A DNA stretch of 64,000 nt, from positions 744,001 to 808,000 of the forward strand of contig LT700188.1 in assembly GCA_900155405.1 (NCBI GenBank), read 5' to 3'. The notes beneath the pieces are model-generated. The model did no database searches, had not been told where the DNA came from, and saw only the letters and a list, made by a program, of their open reading frames with translations. The stretch comes from Negativicoccus massiliensis (GTDB lineage: Bacteria > Bacillota > Negativicutes > Veillonellales > Negativicoccaceae). A program made the translations under genes and the position numbers. Position 1 is the stretch's first letter. Every line of letters starts with the position of its first letter. Of this stretch, positions 8,370-18,016 are shown in pieces.

Positions 8370-10442
8370 ATGACTCCCGCCATCGCCCTCGCCGGCAATC
8401 CGAATGTCGGCAAAAGCACCGTTTTCAATGCCTTGACCGGATTACATCAACACACCGGAAATTGGCCCGGTAAAACGGTGGAGACCGCGCACGGCTACTA
8501 CGAAGATGCCGACGGCCGACTGGAGCTTGTCGATCTGCCCGGCTGCTATTCTCTTTTAGCGCATTCCGAAGAAGAGGAAGTCGCCCGCGATTACATCTGT
8601 TTTGAACAACCGGCCTGCGTGATCGCCGTGTGTGATGCGACCGCGTTGGAACGCAATTTGAATCTTGTCTTGCAAATTATGGAGACTACGCCGCAGGTAG
8701 TCGTCTGCGTGAACTTGCTGGATGAGGCTGCGAAAAAAGAAATTCATATCGACTTGGCGCAACTGGCCCGTCGTCTGGGCGTTCCCGTTATCGGTACGGC
8801 GGCCCGCTCCAAGAAGGGGCTCGATGATTTGATCGCCACGGTCAAACAGCGTCATGTCGCCTGCCGGCAACCGCAAAAGCACACTTACCCTGAAGCGATG
8901 GAAGCGGCGATCACCAAACTGGAACCCGAACTCGTTCCGTACGTCGGCCACAAAGTCAGCCCGCGCTGGCTCGCCATACGTCTTTTGGAGCGAGCTGCCG
9001 GGATGTCACAGGCAATGGAACGATACCTCGGCATCAATTTGTATAAAATTCCCGCCATCGCGCAGGCGCTCACCGCGGCGCAACGGGATTTGGTGCTGGC
9101 GGGATTTCCCCAAGAGAAACTGCGGGACGCGATCAGCGAAAGTTTCATTCGCCGGGCGGAAGCCGTCAGTCGAGAGGTCGTGACCTTTCACAATCCGCAT
9201 TACGCGCAACGGGATCGCAAACTCGACCGGTACTTTACCGGTCCGTATAGCGGATTCGCCATTATGTTTCTTTTGCTTTTAGGCGTCTTTTGGCTGACGA
9301 TTACCGGTTCCAACTATCCTTCCGAACTCCTCGCGCGGATTCTTTTCGCCGGTCAGGATTGGTTGGTCGACCGCGCCGTTGCTCTGGGGATATCCGAGGC
9401 GATCTACGGTCCGCTTTTATTCGGCGTGTATCGCGTCATGGCCTGGGTCGTTTCGGTCATGTTGCCGCCGATGGCGATCTTTTTCCCGCTTTTCACCCTG
9501 CTCGAAGACCTCGGTTATTTGCCGCGTGTCGCGTATAACTTGGACCGTTGCTTTCAATACTGTAAAGCCTGCGGCAAACAGGCTCTCACGATGTGCATGG
9601 GCTTCGGTTGCAACGCGGCGGGCGTGACCGGCTGTCGGATCATTGATTCGCCGCGCGAGCAGATGATTGCCATCATCACGAACAATTTCGTCCCCTGTAA
9701 CGGCCGTTTTCCGACGATAATCGCGATGATTTCCATGTTTTGGATCGGGACATCGGGCGGACTTTTAGATTCACTGGGAGCCGCCTTTTTGCTCGCCATG
9801 GTCATTGTCGTCGGCATCGTCGCCACGCTGGTGGCTTCCAAGCTGCTTTCCATGACCGCGCTGAAGGGAATTCCCTCCTCGTTTACGCTCGAGCTGCCGC
9901 CGTTCCGCCGACCGCAGATCGGCACCGTCATCGTGCGTTCGCTGTTGGACCGCACGCTCTTTGTACTGTGGCGCGCGGTCAGCGTCGCCGCGCCCGCCGG
10001 ACTCGTGATTTGGTGCCTGGCCAATCTGCAATATCAGGGCGTCAGCTTAGTCCGCCACATGGTGAACGCGTTGGAGCCGCTCGGCTACCTCATGGGACTG
10101 GACGGCACGATTTTAGCCGCGTTTATTTTAGGTCTGCCGGCGAATGAAATCATTTTCCCCTGCATGATTATGATTTATCTCGCCGAAGGCGCTTTGCTCG
10201 ACATCGATAATCTCTCCACCTTGAAAACGCTTTTGCTCGACCACGGTTGGACCTGGCTCACCGCCCTGTGCGTGATTCTATTTTCACTCATGCATTGGCC
10301 CTGCGGCACGACCCTGCTCACCATTCAAAATGAAACGAAAAGCTGGCGTTGGACGATGCTTGCCGCATTGCTTCCTACCGCCATGGGCATCCTCACTTGC
10401 ATGGCCGTCGCCGCCATCGTTCGAAGCGTAGGCGGCGCATAA
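8370..10442 (+). CDS. feoB: Ferrous iron transporter B
   Basis: 690 residues. The N-terminal G domain has P-loop GNPNVGKS (9-16), the switch region and DLPG (55-58). It is followed by the helical GDI domain and a C-terminal membrane region with two nucleoside-recognition (gate) domains and conserved Cys residues. It imports Fe2+ across the inner membrane and uses GTP binding or hydrolysis for control. No feoC was found downstream; a terminator follows the stop codon at once. Confidence 0.95.
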   Translation: MTPAIALAGNPNVGKSTVFNALTGLHQHTGNWPGKTVETAHGYYEDADGRLELVDLPGCYSLLAHSEEEEVARDYICFEQPACVIAVCDATALERNLNLVLQIMETTPQVVVCVNLLDEAAKKEIHIDLAQLARRLGVPVIGTAARSKKGLDDLIATVKQRHVACRQPQKHTYPEAMEAAITKLEPELVPYVGHKVSPRWLAIRLLERAAGMSQAMERYLGINLYKIPAIAQALTAAQRDLVLAGFPQEKLRDAISESFIRRAEAVSREVVTFHNPHYAQRDRKLDRYFTGPYSGFAIMFLLLLGVFWLTITGSNYPSELLARILFAGQDWLVDRAVALGISEAIYGPLLFGVYRVMAWVVSVMLPPMAIFFPLFTLLEDLGYLPRVAYNLDRCFQYCKACGKQALTMCMGFGCNAAGVTGCRIIDSPREQMIAIITNNFVPCNGRFPTIIAMISMFWIGTSGGLLDSLGAAFLLAMVIVVGIVATLVASKLLSMTALKGIPSSFTLELPPFRRPQIGTVIVRSLLDRTLFVLWRAVSVAAPAGLVIWCLANLQYQGVSLVRHMVNALEPLGYLMGLDGTILAAFILGLPANEIIFPCMIMIYLAEGALLDIDNLSTLKTLLLDHGWTWLTALCVILFSLMHWPCGTTLLTIQNETKSWRWTMLAALLPTAMGILTCMAVAAIVRSVGGA

Positions 10443-10472
10443 AAAAAAGACCTCCTCGGAGGTCTTTTTTTA
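10443..10472. terminator. Bidirectional terminator between feoB and SLC13 gene
   Basis: A stem of AAAAAAGACCTCC / GGAGGTCTTTTTT lies directly after the feoB stop and just before the convergent transporter gene ends. It serves both transcripts. Confidence 0.85.
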
Positions 10473-10486
10473 TGTCATTCAGCAGC

Positions 10487-11764
10487 TCACGGGAAGAACG
10501 GCCAAACGATCGGAATCACGATCATCGAAGTGATGAAGCCGACAATACAGAGCGGAATACCGACTTTCAGGTAATCGTTGAAGCTGTATTGGCCCGGTCC
10601 AAGAACCAAGGTGTTCGGCGGTGTCGCTACCGGCGTTGCAAAAGCAGCCGACGCGGCAATCGCGATACTTACGAGCACGGCCTTCGGATCCGCACCCATG
10701 GACTGCGCCATGGAAATGCCGAGCGGTGCCAAGAGCGCCGCCGTCGCCGTGTTGTTCATGAACTGCGTCATGATGTTACTCAAGAGATACATAACCGCTG
10801 CGATAACGAGCGGGTTCGGGCTGTCGCCGAGCCAGCCGACAACGGTATCGGCAATCAATTTGCCGGCGCCCGATTTATCCAAAGCAGTCGCGATCGGCAT
10901 CATGCCGGCGAAGAGGAAAATCGTTACCCAGTCAATGGAGGCATACGCCTGTTTTTCCGTCATACAGCCGGTCAAAACAGCGACCAACGCGCCGATAACG
11001 GCTGCAGTCGTCAGCGAAACGCCGAGCTGTTTGGAGAATACCATCGTCAGTACAACACCGACCAAAATCAAGAGCGAAATAATCTGTTTCGATTTGCTGT
11101 GGTTGACAGTCGACGGATCGACTTCCTGTTCCACTTCGACTTCCGCATCCAGATCATGCGAAGGCAGCAAGCGTTTGCCGACCGTCAGCGTGAACGCGAC
11201 GGTGACGAGCGAAAGCGGAATACCCATCCAGGCGAATTCGAAGAAACCGAATGACGGCAAACCCGCATTGGCCAATGCGCCGGTAACGATAATATTCGGC
11301 GGCGTACCGACCATGGTGAGCGTACCGCCGACGTTGGCGGCGATCGCCATCGGCATCAGGAAGCGCGAGCCTTTCAATTTCGCCGCCGCGCAGATGCCGG
11401 TCACTACCGGAATCAAAGATGCGGCCGTACCAGTGTTGGACAATACCGCACTCATGACAATCGTAACGAGCATAACGCCACCCATCAGGCGCGTTTCACC
11501 CGTGCCCGCCATGCGGACAACCTTTTCACCGATAAGTTGCGCCATACCGGTATGGAACAACGCCGCACCGATGACGAACATGCCGGCGAACAAAACAACC
11601 GTCGAGTTCGAAAGACCCGAGAAAATTTGTTTTTCAGAAATAACGCCTAACAAACCCAGCGCAATCGATCCGCCCATGGAAGTAATCGCAAGCGGAATCA
11701 GTTCGGTAATGAACAGCACCGCGACGACGCCCAGGACGCAAAGAGTAATAATAGCAGGACTCAA
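10487..11764 (-). CDS. SLC13/DASS-family anion permease, copy 1
   Basis: 425 residues, with about eleven hydrophobic segments in two repeats. It carries the paired Asn-Thr motifs of this superfamily (VLSNTGTAASL in the first half, MNNTATAALL in the second). Such carriers move dicarboxylates or related anions with Na+ across the inner membrane. It starts at a TTG after AAGAAGG. By eye it is about 80-85% identical to the copy at 15035-16306, with an unbroken identical block around KQAYASIDWVTIFLFAG. It follows a decarboxylase beta subunit, as its twin does. A role in succinate or malate transport is inferred from context, not shown. Confidence 0.8.
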   Translation of the reverse strand: MSPAIITLCVLGVVAVLFITELIPLAITSMGGSIALGLLGVISEKQIFSGLSNSTVVLFAGMFVIGAALFHTGMAQLIGEKVVRMAGTGETRLMGGVMLVTIVMSAVLSNTGTAASLIPVVTGICAAAKLKGSRFLMPMAIAANVGGTLTMVGTPPNIIVTGALANAGLPSFGFFEFAWMGIPLSLVTVAFTLTVGKRLLPSHDLDAEVEVEQEVDPSTVNHSKSKQIISLLILVGVVLTMVFSKQLGVSLTTAAVIGALVAVLTGCMTEKQAYASIDWVTIFLFAGMMPIATALDKSGAGKLIADTVVGWLGDSPNPLVIAAVMYLLSNIMTQFMNNTATAALLAPLGISMAQSMGADPKAVLVSIAIAASAAFATPVATPPNTLVLGPGQYSFNDYLKVGIPLCIVGFITSMIVIPIVWPFFP

Positions 11765-11848
11765 ATCAATACCTTCTTCCTATAACAACTGTAGAACATT
11801 TGAAAAATAGGTAAGTGGTTCGGGCAAGAAAGTAAGTGGGAAAAAAGT

Positions 11849-12985
11849 TTATTGTATGGCTTGCAACATAGCGAGCATCGTGCCGGCCGCGACCGCCGTG
11901 CCGATAACACCGGCTACGTTCGGTCCCATCGCGTGCATCAGAAGGAAGTTCGACGGATTGGCTTTCGCGCCGACCACCTGCGATACGCGCGCCGCCATCG
12001 GTACGGCCGATACGCCCGCCGAGCCGATGAGCGGGTTGGTCTTGCCGCCGTCCAGCTTCGTCATCAATTGACCGAAGAGTACACCGGCCGCCGTGCCGCC
12101 GATAAAGGCCACCAAGCCGAGGCCGATAATTTCCAGCGTTTGCACGTTCAGGAAACTTTCGGCCGACATCGTGATACCGGTACCGAGCGCGAGGAAAATC
12201 GTAACCGTATTCATCAACGCGTTCTGCGCCGTATCCGACAGACGATGGGTGACGCCGGATTCGTTGATCAGGTTACCGAACATCAGCATGCCGAGCAATG
12301 CCGTGATCGAGGGCAAAATCAACGAAATCAGGATCGTCGCGGCGATGGGGAATACCACCTTTTCAAAATGCGTCACATGACGCAGCTGACCCATGACGAT
12401 TTGACGTTGCTTTTTCGTGGTGAACAGTTTCATAATCGGCGGCTGGATCAAAGGAACCAGCGACATGTACGAATACGCCGCTACCGCGATCGCGCCCAAG
12501 AGTTCCGGTGCAAGTTTGGAAGCGAGGTAAATCGATGTCGGGCCGTCCGCTCCGCCGATAATACCGATAGCCGCCGCCTGCGGTGCCGTAAAGCCCAAGA
12601 ACATAGCGCCCCCGAGTGCGACAAACACGCCGATCTGTGCGGCCGCTCCTAAAAGAAGCGTTTTAGGATTCGCGAGCAGCGGACCGAAGTCCGTCATCGC
12701 GCCAACCCCCATGAAAATAAGTGGCGGAAAAATTTCATACTGAATGCCCGCGCTGATAAGTGCAAAAACTCCTTCTTCGAAGCCGTTTTTCGGTAAGTTC
12801 GCCAAAATACAGCCGAAAGCGATCGGCCCTAAGAGCAAAGGTTCATACTCTTTGACAAACGCCATGTACAGCAATAAAATGCCAACAAAAATCATCAGGC
12901 CATGACCCAGGGAAAAAGCAATCATACCGCTGTCATGCCATACTGATGTGATCGCTACTATGAAGTCTGTTGCAAAACTTCCCAA
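11849..12985 (-). CDS. Na+-translocating decarboxylase beta subunit, copy 1
   Basis: 378 residues, OadB/MmdB family. It is a polytopic membrane protein with the signatures [35 protein letters not shown] and NLINESGV. In this family the subunit decarboxylates carboxybiotin and exports Na+. It is nearly identical to the copy at 16404-17531, but it lies outside the mmd operon, has its own promoter and a 330-base leader, and is followed by its own SLC13 gene. The start is TTG ([11 protein letters not shown]) behind AAAGGAGAGAGG. It could replace the operon copy in the complex or pair with a decarboxylase encoded elsewhere. Confidence 0.88.
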   Translation of the reverse strand: MGSFATDFIVAITSVWHDSGMIAFSLGHGLMIFVGILLLYMAFVKEYEPLLLGPIAFGCILANLPKNGFEEGVFALISAGIQYEIFPPLIFMGVGAMTDFGPLLANPKTLLLGAAAQIGVFVALGGAMFLGFTAPQAAAIGIIGGADGPTSIYLASKLAPELLGAIAVAAYSYMSLVPLIQPPIMKLFTTKKQRQIVMGQLRHVTHFEKVVFPIAATILISLILPSITALLGMLMFGNLINESGVTHRLSDTAQNALMNTVTIFLALGTGITMSAESFLNVQTLEIIGLGLVAFIGGTAAGVLFGQLMTKLDGGKTNPLIGSAGVSAVPMAARVSQVVGAKANPSNFLLMHAMGPNVAGVIGTAVAAGTMLAMLQAIQ

Positions 12986-13316
12986 TTGACCTCTCTCCTT
13001 TCTTCTAAAGGGCGGAAAGCTCCGCCCGCTGCCAATGTCCGATCGCTATTTGCTCCGATGGACAAATCCTTTGCCATGGCTGAAAACGGGGTGCCGCATG
13101 ACGAGGTAGCGACTCGTCGCACAATTGACACTTCGTCATCGAAGTAAGGAGATACTTGGTCAATTTCGTTTCTCTCAGTTTCACGGTCAGGATGCTTTGC
13201 AAACTTTTTCGCAGAAAGTCTGCTCGCAAGCGATCATGTGTGCGCTCTTCCTACGCACGTCGGATAAGTAAGAGAGACCGATCTAAAAGGTGGACAGAAG
13301 GTCATACCTTACTTAT
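12986..13316 (-). promoter_or_regulatory. Long structured leader of the copy-1 beta subunit gene
   Basis: This is the 5' untranslated region between the promoter at 13324-13352 and the TTG start. It contains several hairpins, among them GGGCGGA / TCCGCCC (13010-13027) just before the ribosome-binding site, ACGAG / CTCGT and CTTCG / CGAAG. No known riboswitch consensus was recognised. The length and the hairpin before the Shine-Dalgarno suggest post-transcriptional control. Confidence 0.4.
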
Positions 13317-13323
13317 GTTCTCA

Positions 13324-13352
13324 ATATTACATGCCTTTTAAGCTTTCGTCAA
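13324..13352 (-). promoter_or_regulatory. Promoter of copy-1 beta subunit / SLC13 pair
   Basis: Sigma-70 type: TTGACG (13347-13352), 17-base spacer, TAATAT (13324-13329). It gives the copy-1 pair its own transcription, independent of the mmd operon. Confidence 0.65.
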
Positions 13353-14628
13353 CATTAATGCAATTCATAAATTCGTGTAAATCATTCTTGAATATCTCCA
13401 CAAACTACCTATTTACAAGCGTTTATGTGTCATTATAGAGATTGATATTCTAAATGTTTTATGGTGTTATTACTCAGACATATTATCAATATATCGAATA
13501 GTAATTATATTCATGTATATTATTATATTATATATACATGTTTATATAGGATATTTTGCATCTGTCACTATTATCATTTTTAACGCGACGTCTTTGTCCC
13601 GCTCCATAAAGGTCATGGAAATACCTTTTGTAACGCATCCTTCCCAACGATACGTGAAAAACAATCCCCCAGACTCGTCCGCGCGCTCCCCGTAAGCCAA
13701 GCTTGCCCGTGTATCTTGCCGCTCGCCTTTTCCTCTTTTTCGCGTCCTCGGATCATTCGATCCGCAAATCGTCACTATCGTCTTCCCGTACCGCAGACAG
13801 CCGCATCGCGATGACGGCAGGGACAATGAACACTCGGATATTTGCGATCCGTTCCCGTGTCGGACAGCGAAAAAGTACCGCGACCACATGCATCTGTGTT
13901 CATCCTCCCCCGGTCACCAAGCACATCGGATCCTTCATTACCTCCATGCCGGCGCTGTTTTATATCCGTAAAATTTTTCGTTTATCTGTCGAACTCAAAA
14001 AGTTCCTCGCATGGAAACGGAACATATGCGCTCGCCTTTTATCGAATACCCTCCCCTATGCGTTTCCTTCCATGCACCTCATTGCGTGATCTTTCATTCA
14101 CCGCGCCCATCATTTTCTATCCGCGACGGCGTTTACTTTATATTTGCCGCTTACTTCGCCCCCTCACTCTTGACCGTATCCCGCTTGCAATGCAGCGGCA
14201 AATTTTCTAACGGATCGCGCATGCTTTCAACCAGAGCCTTCCACGCCTGGATATGACCTTTCTCCGCATGGAAATAATATCGTTCCAAGACAACAGTTAC
14301 CCGCCATTTTCTTCGCGTTTATTTCGCGAAAAAATGACTCAAATCACGGCAAAAGATCAAATCAGGTCATCTTTTATATGTGAGTAAACATATTTTTCAA
14401 AATATTCAAAAAACGCTTATTTTATAAGAATTATAGGTACACCAGAGTGTTTGGTCGTATGTGGATATAAAACACGTAATTTGACCGTTTTTTGCGCATT
14501 TGAGTTTACTTGCACTTGACAACCTCGGCTTCTTTTTACCAAAACGCATCTTTCTTTATTTTCTCCTTTTCGGCGTCTTCTTTATTTTTATCCGTCGGTT
14601 ACTCTTCTCCGACTGTTTTTTAGCAATA
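13353..14628. other. Gene-poor stretch between the two transporter regions
   Basis: No convincing full-length gene was found on either strand; the longer open frames are Ser- or Arg-rich and lack ribosome-binding sites. Items seen are an AT-rich inverted repeat CATGTATAT / ATATACATG (13512-13540), a 46-codon minus-strand frame at 13753-13893 (MHVVAVLFRC..., with GGGGGAGG upstream), and the frame listed separately at 14151-14288. The composition is uneven, with AT-rich ends and a GC-richer middle. This fits a decayed gene region. Confidence 0.4.
14151..14288 (-). pseudogene. Possible gene remnant or very small gene
   Basis: A 45-residue frame from a TTG (LERYYFHAEKGHIQAWKALV..., ending KSEGAK) with codon use and amino-acid mix like real protein, unlike the frames around it. 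It remains open about 12 codons upstream without an ATG. It could be the C-terminal end of a lost gene. No family is recognised. Confidence 0.25.
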
Positions 14629-14656
14629 AAAAAGACCGGAGATCTCCGGTCTTTTT
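14629..14656. terminator. Intrinsic terminator after the small membrane protein gene
   Basis: A perfect palindrome AAAAAGACCGGAGA / TCTCCGGTCTTTTT directly follows the stop of the gene at 14659, with an A/T tract on each side. Confidence 0.85.
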
Positions 14657-14658
14657 GG

Positions 14659-14949
14659 CTAGTTCAATAACGGTGTGGTAAAAATAAACACGGACGCCAG
14701 TCCGATGACAATACACATCGCTAAAAACACGCCGATGCCTTCCAGGGTGCGCGGATAGCCGAAATGAAATTTTTCACCCAGCGGACCGCGACGCAAAAAG
14801 AAAGAAAAGCGGGTGCGCTTTTTGAACCAGCGCGCCTTGCGCTCTTCCCCGATCCATTCTGCCGTAATGCCCACCACGACCATTGCCGCCAGCATGCACA
14901 AAAACAGACGATAGAGGAATTGCGCCGGGCTCATTTGTTCCAAAATTTC
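14659..14949 (-). CDS. Small membrane protein of unknown function
   Basis: 96 residues from MEILEQMSPAQF. It has two hydrophobic helices (FLYRLFLCMLAAMVVVGIT and VFLAMCIVIGLASVFIF) separated by a strongly basic cytoplasmic stretch (EERKARWFKKRTRF). The ATG at 14947-14949 has GAGG five bases upstream; the six extra upstream codons start with TTG and are less likely. It lies alone between the two paralogous transporter pairs, bounded by terminators on both sides. The function is unknown. Confidence 0.65.
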   Translation of the reverse strand, partial: EILEQMSPAQFLYRLFLCMLAAMVVVGITAEWIGEERKARWFKKRTRFSFFLRRGPLGEKFHFGYPRTLEGIGVFLAMCIVIGLASVFIFTTPLLN

Positions 14950-14975
14950 CATACAAACCTCAATCAAAGGTAAAG

Positions 14976-15001
14976 AAAAGGCCTCGCAAGCGAGGCCTTT
15001 T
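14976..15001. terminator. Terminator of the succinate decarboxylation operon
   Basis: The stem AAAAGGCCTCGC / GCGAGGCCTTTT, 34 bases beyond the SLC13 stop, is followed on the minus strand by a short T tract. Confidence 0.75.
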
Positions 15002-15034
15002 CATACATACGCTAGATTCCTGTCATTCAGCAGT

Positions 15035-16306
15035 TCACGGGAAGAACGGCCAAACAATCGGAATTACAATCATCATAACGACGAAGCCTACGAGACAAAG
15101 CGGAATACCGACCTTGAGGTAGTCGTTGAAGCTGTATTGGCCGGGGCCAAGTACCAGAGTGTTCGGAGGCGTTGCAACCGGAGTCGCGAATGCGGCGGAA
15201 GCAGCGATCGCGATAGCAACCAAAACCGCCTTCGGATCCGCATGTAAGGATTGCGCCATCGAAATGCCTAACGGTGCCAACAGAGCGGCTGTCGCCGTGT
15301 TGTTCATGAACTGCGTCATGATGTTGCTCAAAAGATACATCGCCGCGCAGACAAGCAACGGGCTCGGGCTGTCGCCCAACCAGCCGACAACGGTATCCGC
15401 AATCAATTTGCCGGCGCCCGATTTATCCAATGCGGTCGCGATCGGCATCATGCCTGCGAATAAGAAAATCGTTACCCAGTCAATCGAAGCATACGCTTGT
15501 TTTTCTGTCATACAACCCGTCAAGACAGCTGCCAACGCGCCGATAACGGCCGCAGTCGTCAGCGATACGTGCAAGGTTTTCGAGAAGATCATGACGATAA
15601 CGACGCAGATCAGGATCAAGAGCGAAATCATCTGTTTCGTTTTGTTGCCCGATACTTCCGAGACTTCCTGTTCCACTTCCACGGAAGTGTCGATATCATG
15701 TTTCGGCAGTAAGGGTTTGCCGATCGTCAAAGTGAACAGAACCGTCGCGATACAAAGCGGAATACCGGCAAATGCGAATTCGAAGAAACCGAAAGTCGGC
15801 AAATGCGCGTTGGACAACGCGCCGGTAACGATGATGTTCGGCGGTGTACCGACCATCGTCAGCGTACCGCCGGCGTTAGCGGCGATCGCCATCGGCATCA
15901 TGAAGCGCGAACCTTTCAGATGAGCTGCCGCGCAGATACCGGTAACAACCGGGATCAGGGAAGCGGCGGTACCGGTGTTGGACAGTACCGAGCTCATGAT
16001 GATCGTAATCGCCATGACGCCAAACATCAAGCCGGTTTCACTTTTACCGGCCATGCGTACAACTCTTTCTCCGATAAGTTGCGCCATGCCGGTGTGGAAC
16101 AAAGCCGCACCGATGACGAACATGCCGGCGAACAAAACAACTGTCGAATTGGAGAGACCGGAGAAAATCATTTTTTCCGGAATAACACCCAACAAACCCA
16201 GCGCAATAGCGCCGCCCATCGAAGTAATCGCCAAAGGAATAATTTCAGTAATAAAGCAAATGGCGACCACTGCAAGTACAATTAATGTGATGATTGCAGG
16301 GCTCAT
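15035..16306 (-). CDS. SLC13/DASS-family permease of the decarboxylase operon (copy 2)
   Basis: 423 residues, the same architecture as copy 1 with SNTGTAASL and MNNTATAALL motifs. It is the last gene of the operon that runs from scpC through mmdB, 97 bases after mmdB, with no terminator between. Being attached to a complete succinate-to-propionate pathway, it is most simply the Na+-coupled uptake system (or exchanger) for succinate; this is inference. It begins with an ATG behind GAAGGTG. Confidence 0.82.
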   Translation of the reverse strand: MSPAIITLIVLAVVAICFITEIIPLAITSMGGAIALGLLGVIPEKMIFSGLSNSTVVLFAGMFVIGAALFHTGMAQLIGERVVRMAGKSETGLMFGVMAITIIMSSVLSNTGTAASLIPVVTGICAAAHLKGSRFMMPMAIAANAGGTLTMVGTPPNIIVTGALSNAHLPTFGFFEFAFAGIPLCIATVLFTLTIGKPLLPKHDIDTSVEVEQEVSEVSGNKTKQMISLLILICVVIVMIFSKTLHVSLTTAAVIGALAAVLTGCMTEKQAYASIDWVTIFLFAGMMPIATALDKSGAGKLIADTVVGWLGDSPSPLLVCAAMYLLSNIMTQFMNNTATAALLAPLGISMAQSLHADPKAVLVAIAIAASAAFATPVATPPNTLVLGPGQYSFNDYLKVGIPLCLVGFVVMMIVIPIVWPFFP

Positions 16307-16403
16307 AAGAGTACACCTTCTTTTTCGTAATAACTAACAAATAGTCATTGGGCAAAGGTATAAAAGAAGGGCTCGAGGTAAGGGGATATGTTGCGGATGC
16401 TAA

Positions 16404-17531
16404 TTAGTGAGCGCCTGTCGCACTCAACATGGCAAGCATGGTACCGGCCGCTACCGCCGTACCGATTACGCCGGCAACGTTCGGGCCCATGGCGTGCATG
16501 AGCAGGAAGTTAGCCGGGTTCGCTTTCGAACCGACGACCTGCGATACGCGAGCCGCCATCGGAACGGCGGAAACGCCTGCCGAACCGATCAACGGGTTCG
16601 TCTTGCCATCGACCATCAGCATGATCTTACCGAAGATAACACCGCCCGCTGTACCCGCGATGAAAGCAACGAGGCCCAAACCGATGATTTCCAAAGTTTG
16701 AAGGTTCAGGAAGCTTTCCGCCGACATGGTACAACCGGTACCCAATGCCAGGAAGATCGTGACGGTGTTCATCAACGCGTTCTGCGCCGTATCGGACAGA
16801 CGATGCGTAACACCGGATTCATTGATCAGGTTACCGAACATCAGCATACCTAAAAGTGCGGTAATGGACGGAAGTAATAAGCTGATGAAGATCGTAGATG
16901 CGATCGGGAATACCACTTTTTCAAAGTGGGATACCTGACGCAACTGTTCCATGACAATTTGACGATCTTTTTTCGTCGTGAACAATTTCATGATCGGAGG
17001 CTGGATCAACGGAACCAGGGACATGTACGAATACGCCGCTACCGCGATCGCACCCAAGAGTTCCGGAGCCAATTTCGAAGCCAGGTAAATCGAAGTCGGG
17101 CCGTCGGCGCCGCCGATAATACCGATCGCAGCTGCCTGCGGAGCGGTAAAGCCCAAGAACATCGCGCCACCCAAGGCAACGAATACACCGATCTGTGCCG
17201 CCGCGCCGAGCAAGAGGGTTTTCGGGTTCGCAAGCAGCGGACCGAAGTCCGTCATCGCGCCGACACCCATAAAGATCAACGGCGGGAAAATTTCAAACTG
17301 AATGCCCGCATGAATGAGGGCAAAAACGCCTTCTTCAAAGCCGTTTTTCGGCAAGTTGGCAAGGATACAACCGAATGCGATCGGTCCGAGCAACAACGGC
17401 TCAAATTCCTTGGCAAATGCCAGGTAGAGCAACAGTATGCCGACAACGATCATGATCGCGTTACCGATGGAAAATACGATCATGCCGCTGTCATGCCATA
17501 CTGAAGTCACCGCTACTATGAAATCAGTCAT
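16404..17531 (-). CDS. mmdB: Methylmalonyl-CoA decarboxylase beta subunit
   Basis: 375 residues, OadB/MmdB family, multi-spanning. The conserved blocks [28 protein letters not shown] and [14 protein letters not shown] are intact. It removes CO2 from the biotin of MmdC and couples this to Na+ export. The position directly after mmdA-mmdD-mmdC makes it the operon's own beta subunit. The start MTDFIVAV has GAGGAGAT upstream. A close second copy lies at 11849-12985. Confidence 0.93.
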   Translation of the reverse strand: MTDFIVAVTSVWHDSGMIVFSIGNAIMIVVGILLLYLAFAKEFEPLLLGPIAFGCILANLPKNGFEEGVFALIHAGIQFEIFPPLIFMGVGAMTDFGPLLANPKTLLLGAAAQIGVFVALGGAMFLGFTAPQAAAIGIIGGADGPTSIYLASKLAPELLGAIAVAAYSYMSLVPLIQPPIMKLFTTKKDRQIVMEQLRQVSHFEKVVFPIASTIFISLLLPSITALLGMLMFGNLINESGVTHRLSDTAQNALMNTVTIFLALGTGCTMSAESFLNLQTLEIIGLGLVAFIAGTAGGVIFGKIMLMVDGKTNPLIGSAGVSAVPMAARVSQVVGSKANPANFLLMHAMGPNVAGVIGTAVAAGTMLAMLSATGAH

Positions 17532-17571
17532 TCTGTATCTCCTCTTCTATGTTTTCTGGTAAGTTGAGGTT

Positions 17572-17970
17572 TTAGCCCAACGCGATCAAATCGTCGCCCG
17601 CTTGTACGGTAGCATTGGCTGCGACCAAGATGCTTTTAACCGTAGCGTCGCTCGGAGCATAGATTTCGTTGGCCATTTTCATCGCTTCCAGGACACAGAG
17701 GAGATCGCCGGCTTTAACAGCCTGACCTTCTTTTACGTCAACGGAAAGGATTTTGCCCGGCATCGGAGCTTTCACTGTTTCCGCGCCGGCCGGAGCCGCT
17801 TTCGCTGCCGGAGCCGGAGCTGCCGCCGGAGCCGCTGCTGCTGCCGGAGCCGCTTTCGGAGCCGGAGCCGCTTTCGGAGCCGGAGCTGCTTTCGGAGCTG
17901 CGCCTGCACCGAGTTCGTTGACTTCTACATCATATTCTTGACCGTTAACGGTTACAGAAAATTTTCTCAT
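17572..17970 (-). CDS. mmdC: Methylmalonyl-CoA decarboxylase gamma subunit (biotin carrier)
   Basis: 132 residues: a short N-terminal segment (MRKFSVTVNGQEYDVEV), an Ala/Pro/Lys linker at about 22-62, and a C-terminal biotinyl domain with EAMKM (95-99; biotin on Lys98). It shuttles the carboxyl group from MmdA to MmdB. The linker is encoded by near-perfect repeats of an 18-base unit (APKAAP), which are prone to slippage. The ATG at 17968-17970 has AGGAGG at ideal spacing; the longer frame upstream is not needed. Confidence 0.93.
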   Translation of the reverse strand: MRKFSVTVNGQEYDVEVNELGAGAAPKAAPAPKAAPAPKAAPAAAAAPAAAPAPAAKAAPAGAETVKAPMPGKILSVDVKEGQAVKAGDLLCVLEAMKMANEIYAPSDATVKSILVAANATVQAGDDLIALG

Positions 17971-18016
17971 TGTACATCCTCCTACTAAAAAGTAATTCTC
18001 CAAAACAAGGTACTGC

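Noticed and set aside
13703-14089. 128-codon plus-strand frame in the gene-poor stretch
   Set aside because: Ser/Arg-rich, no ribosome-binding site, no hydrophobic pattern or motif of a real protein.
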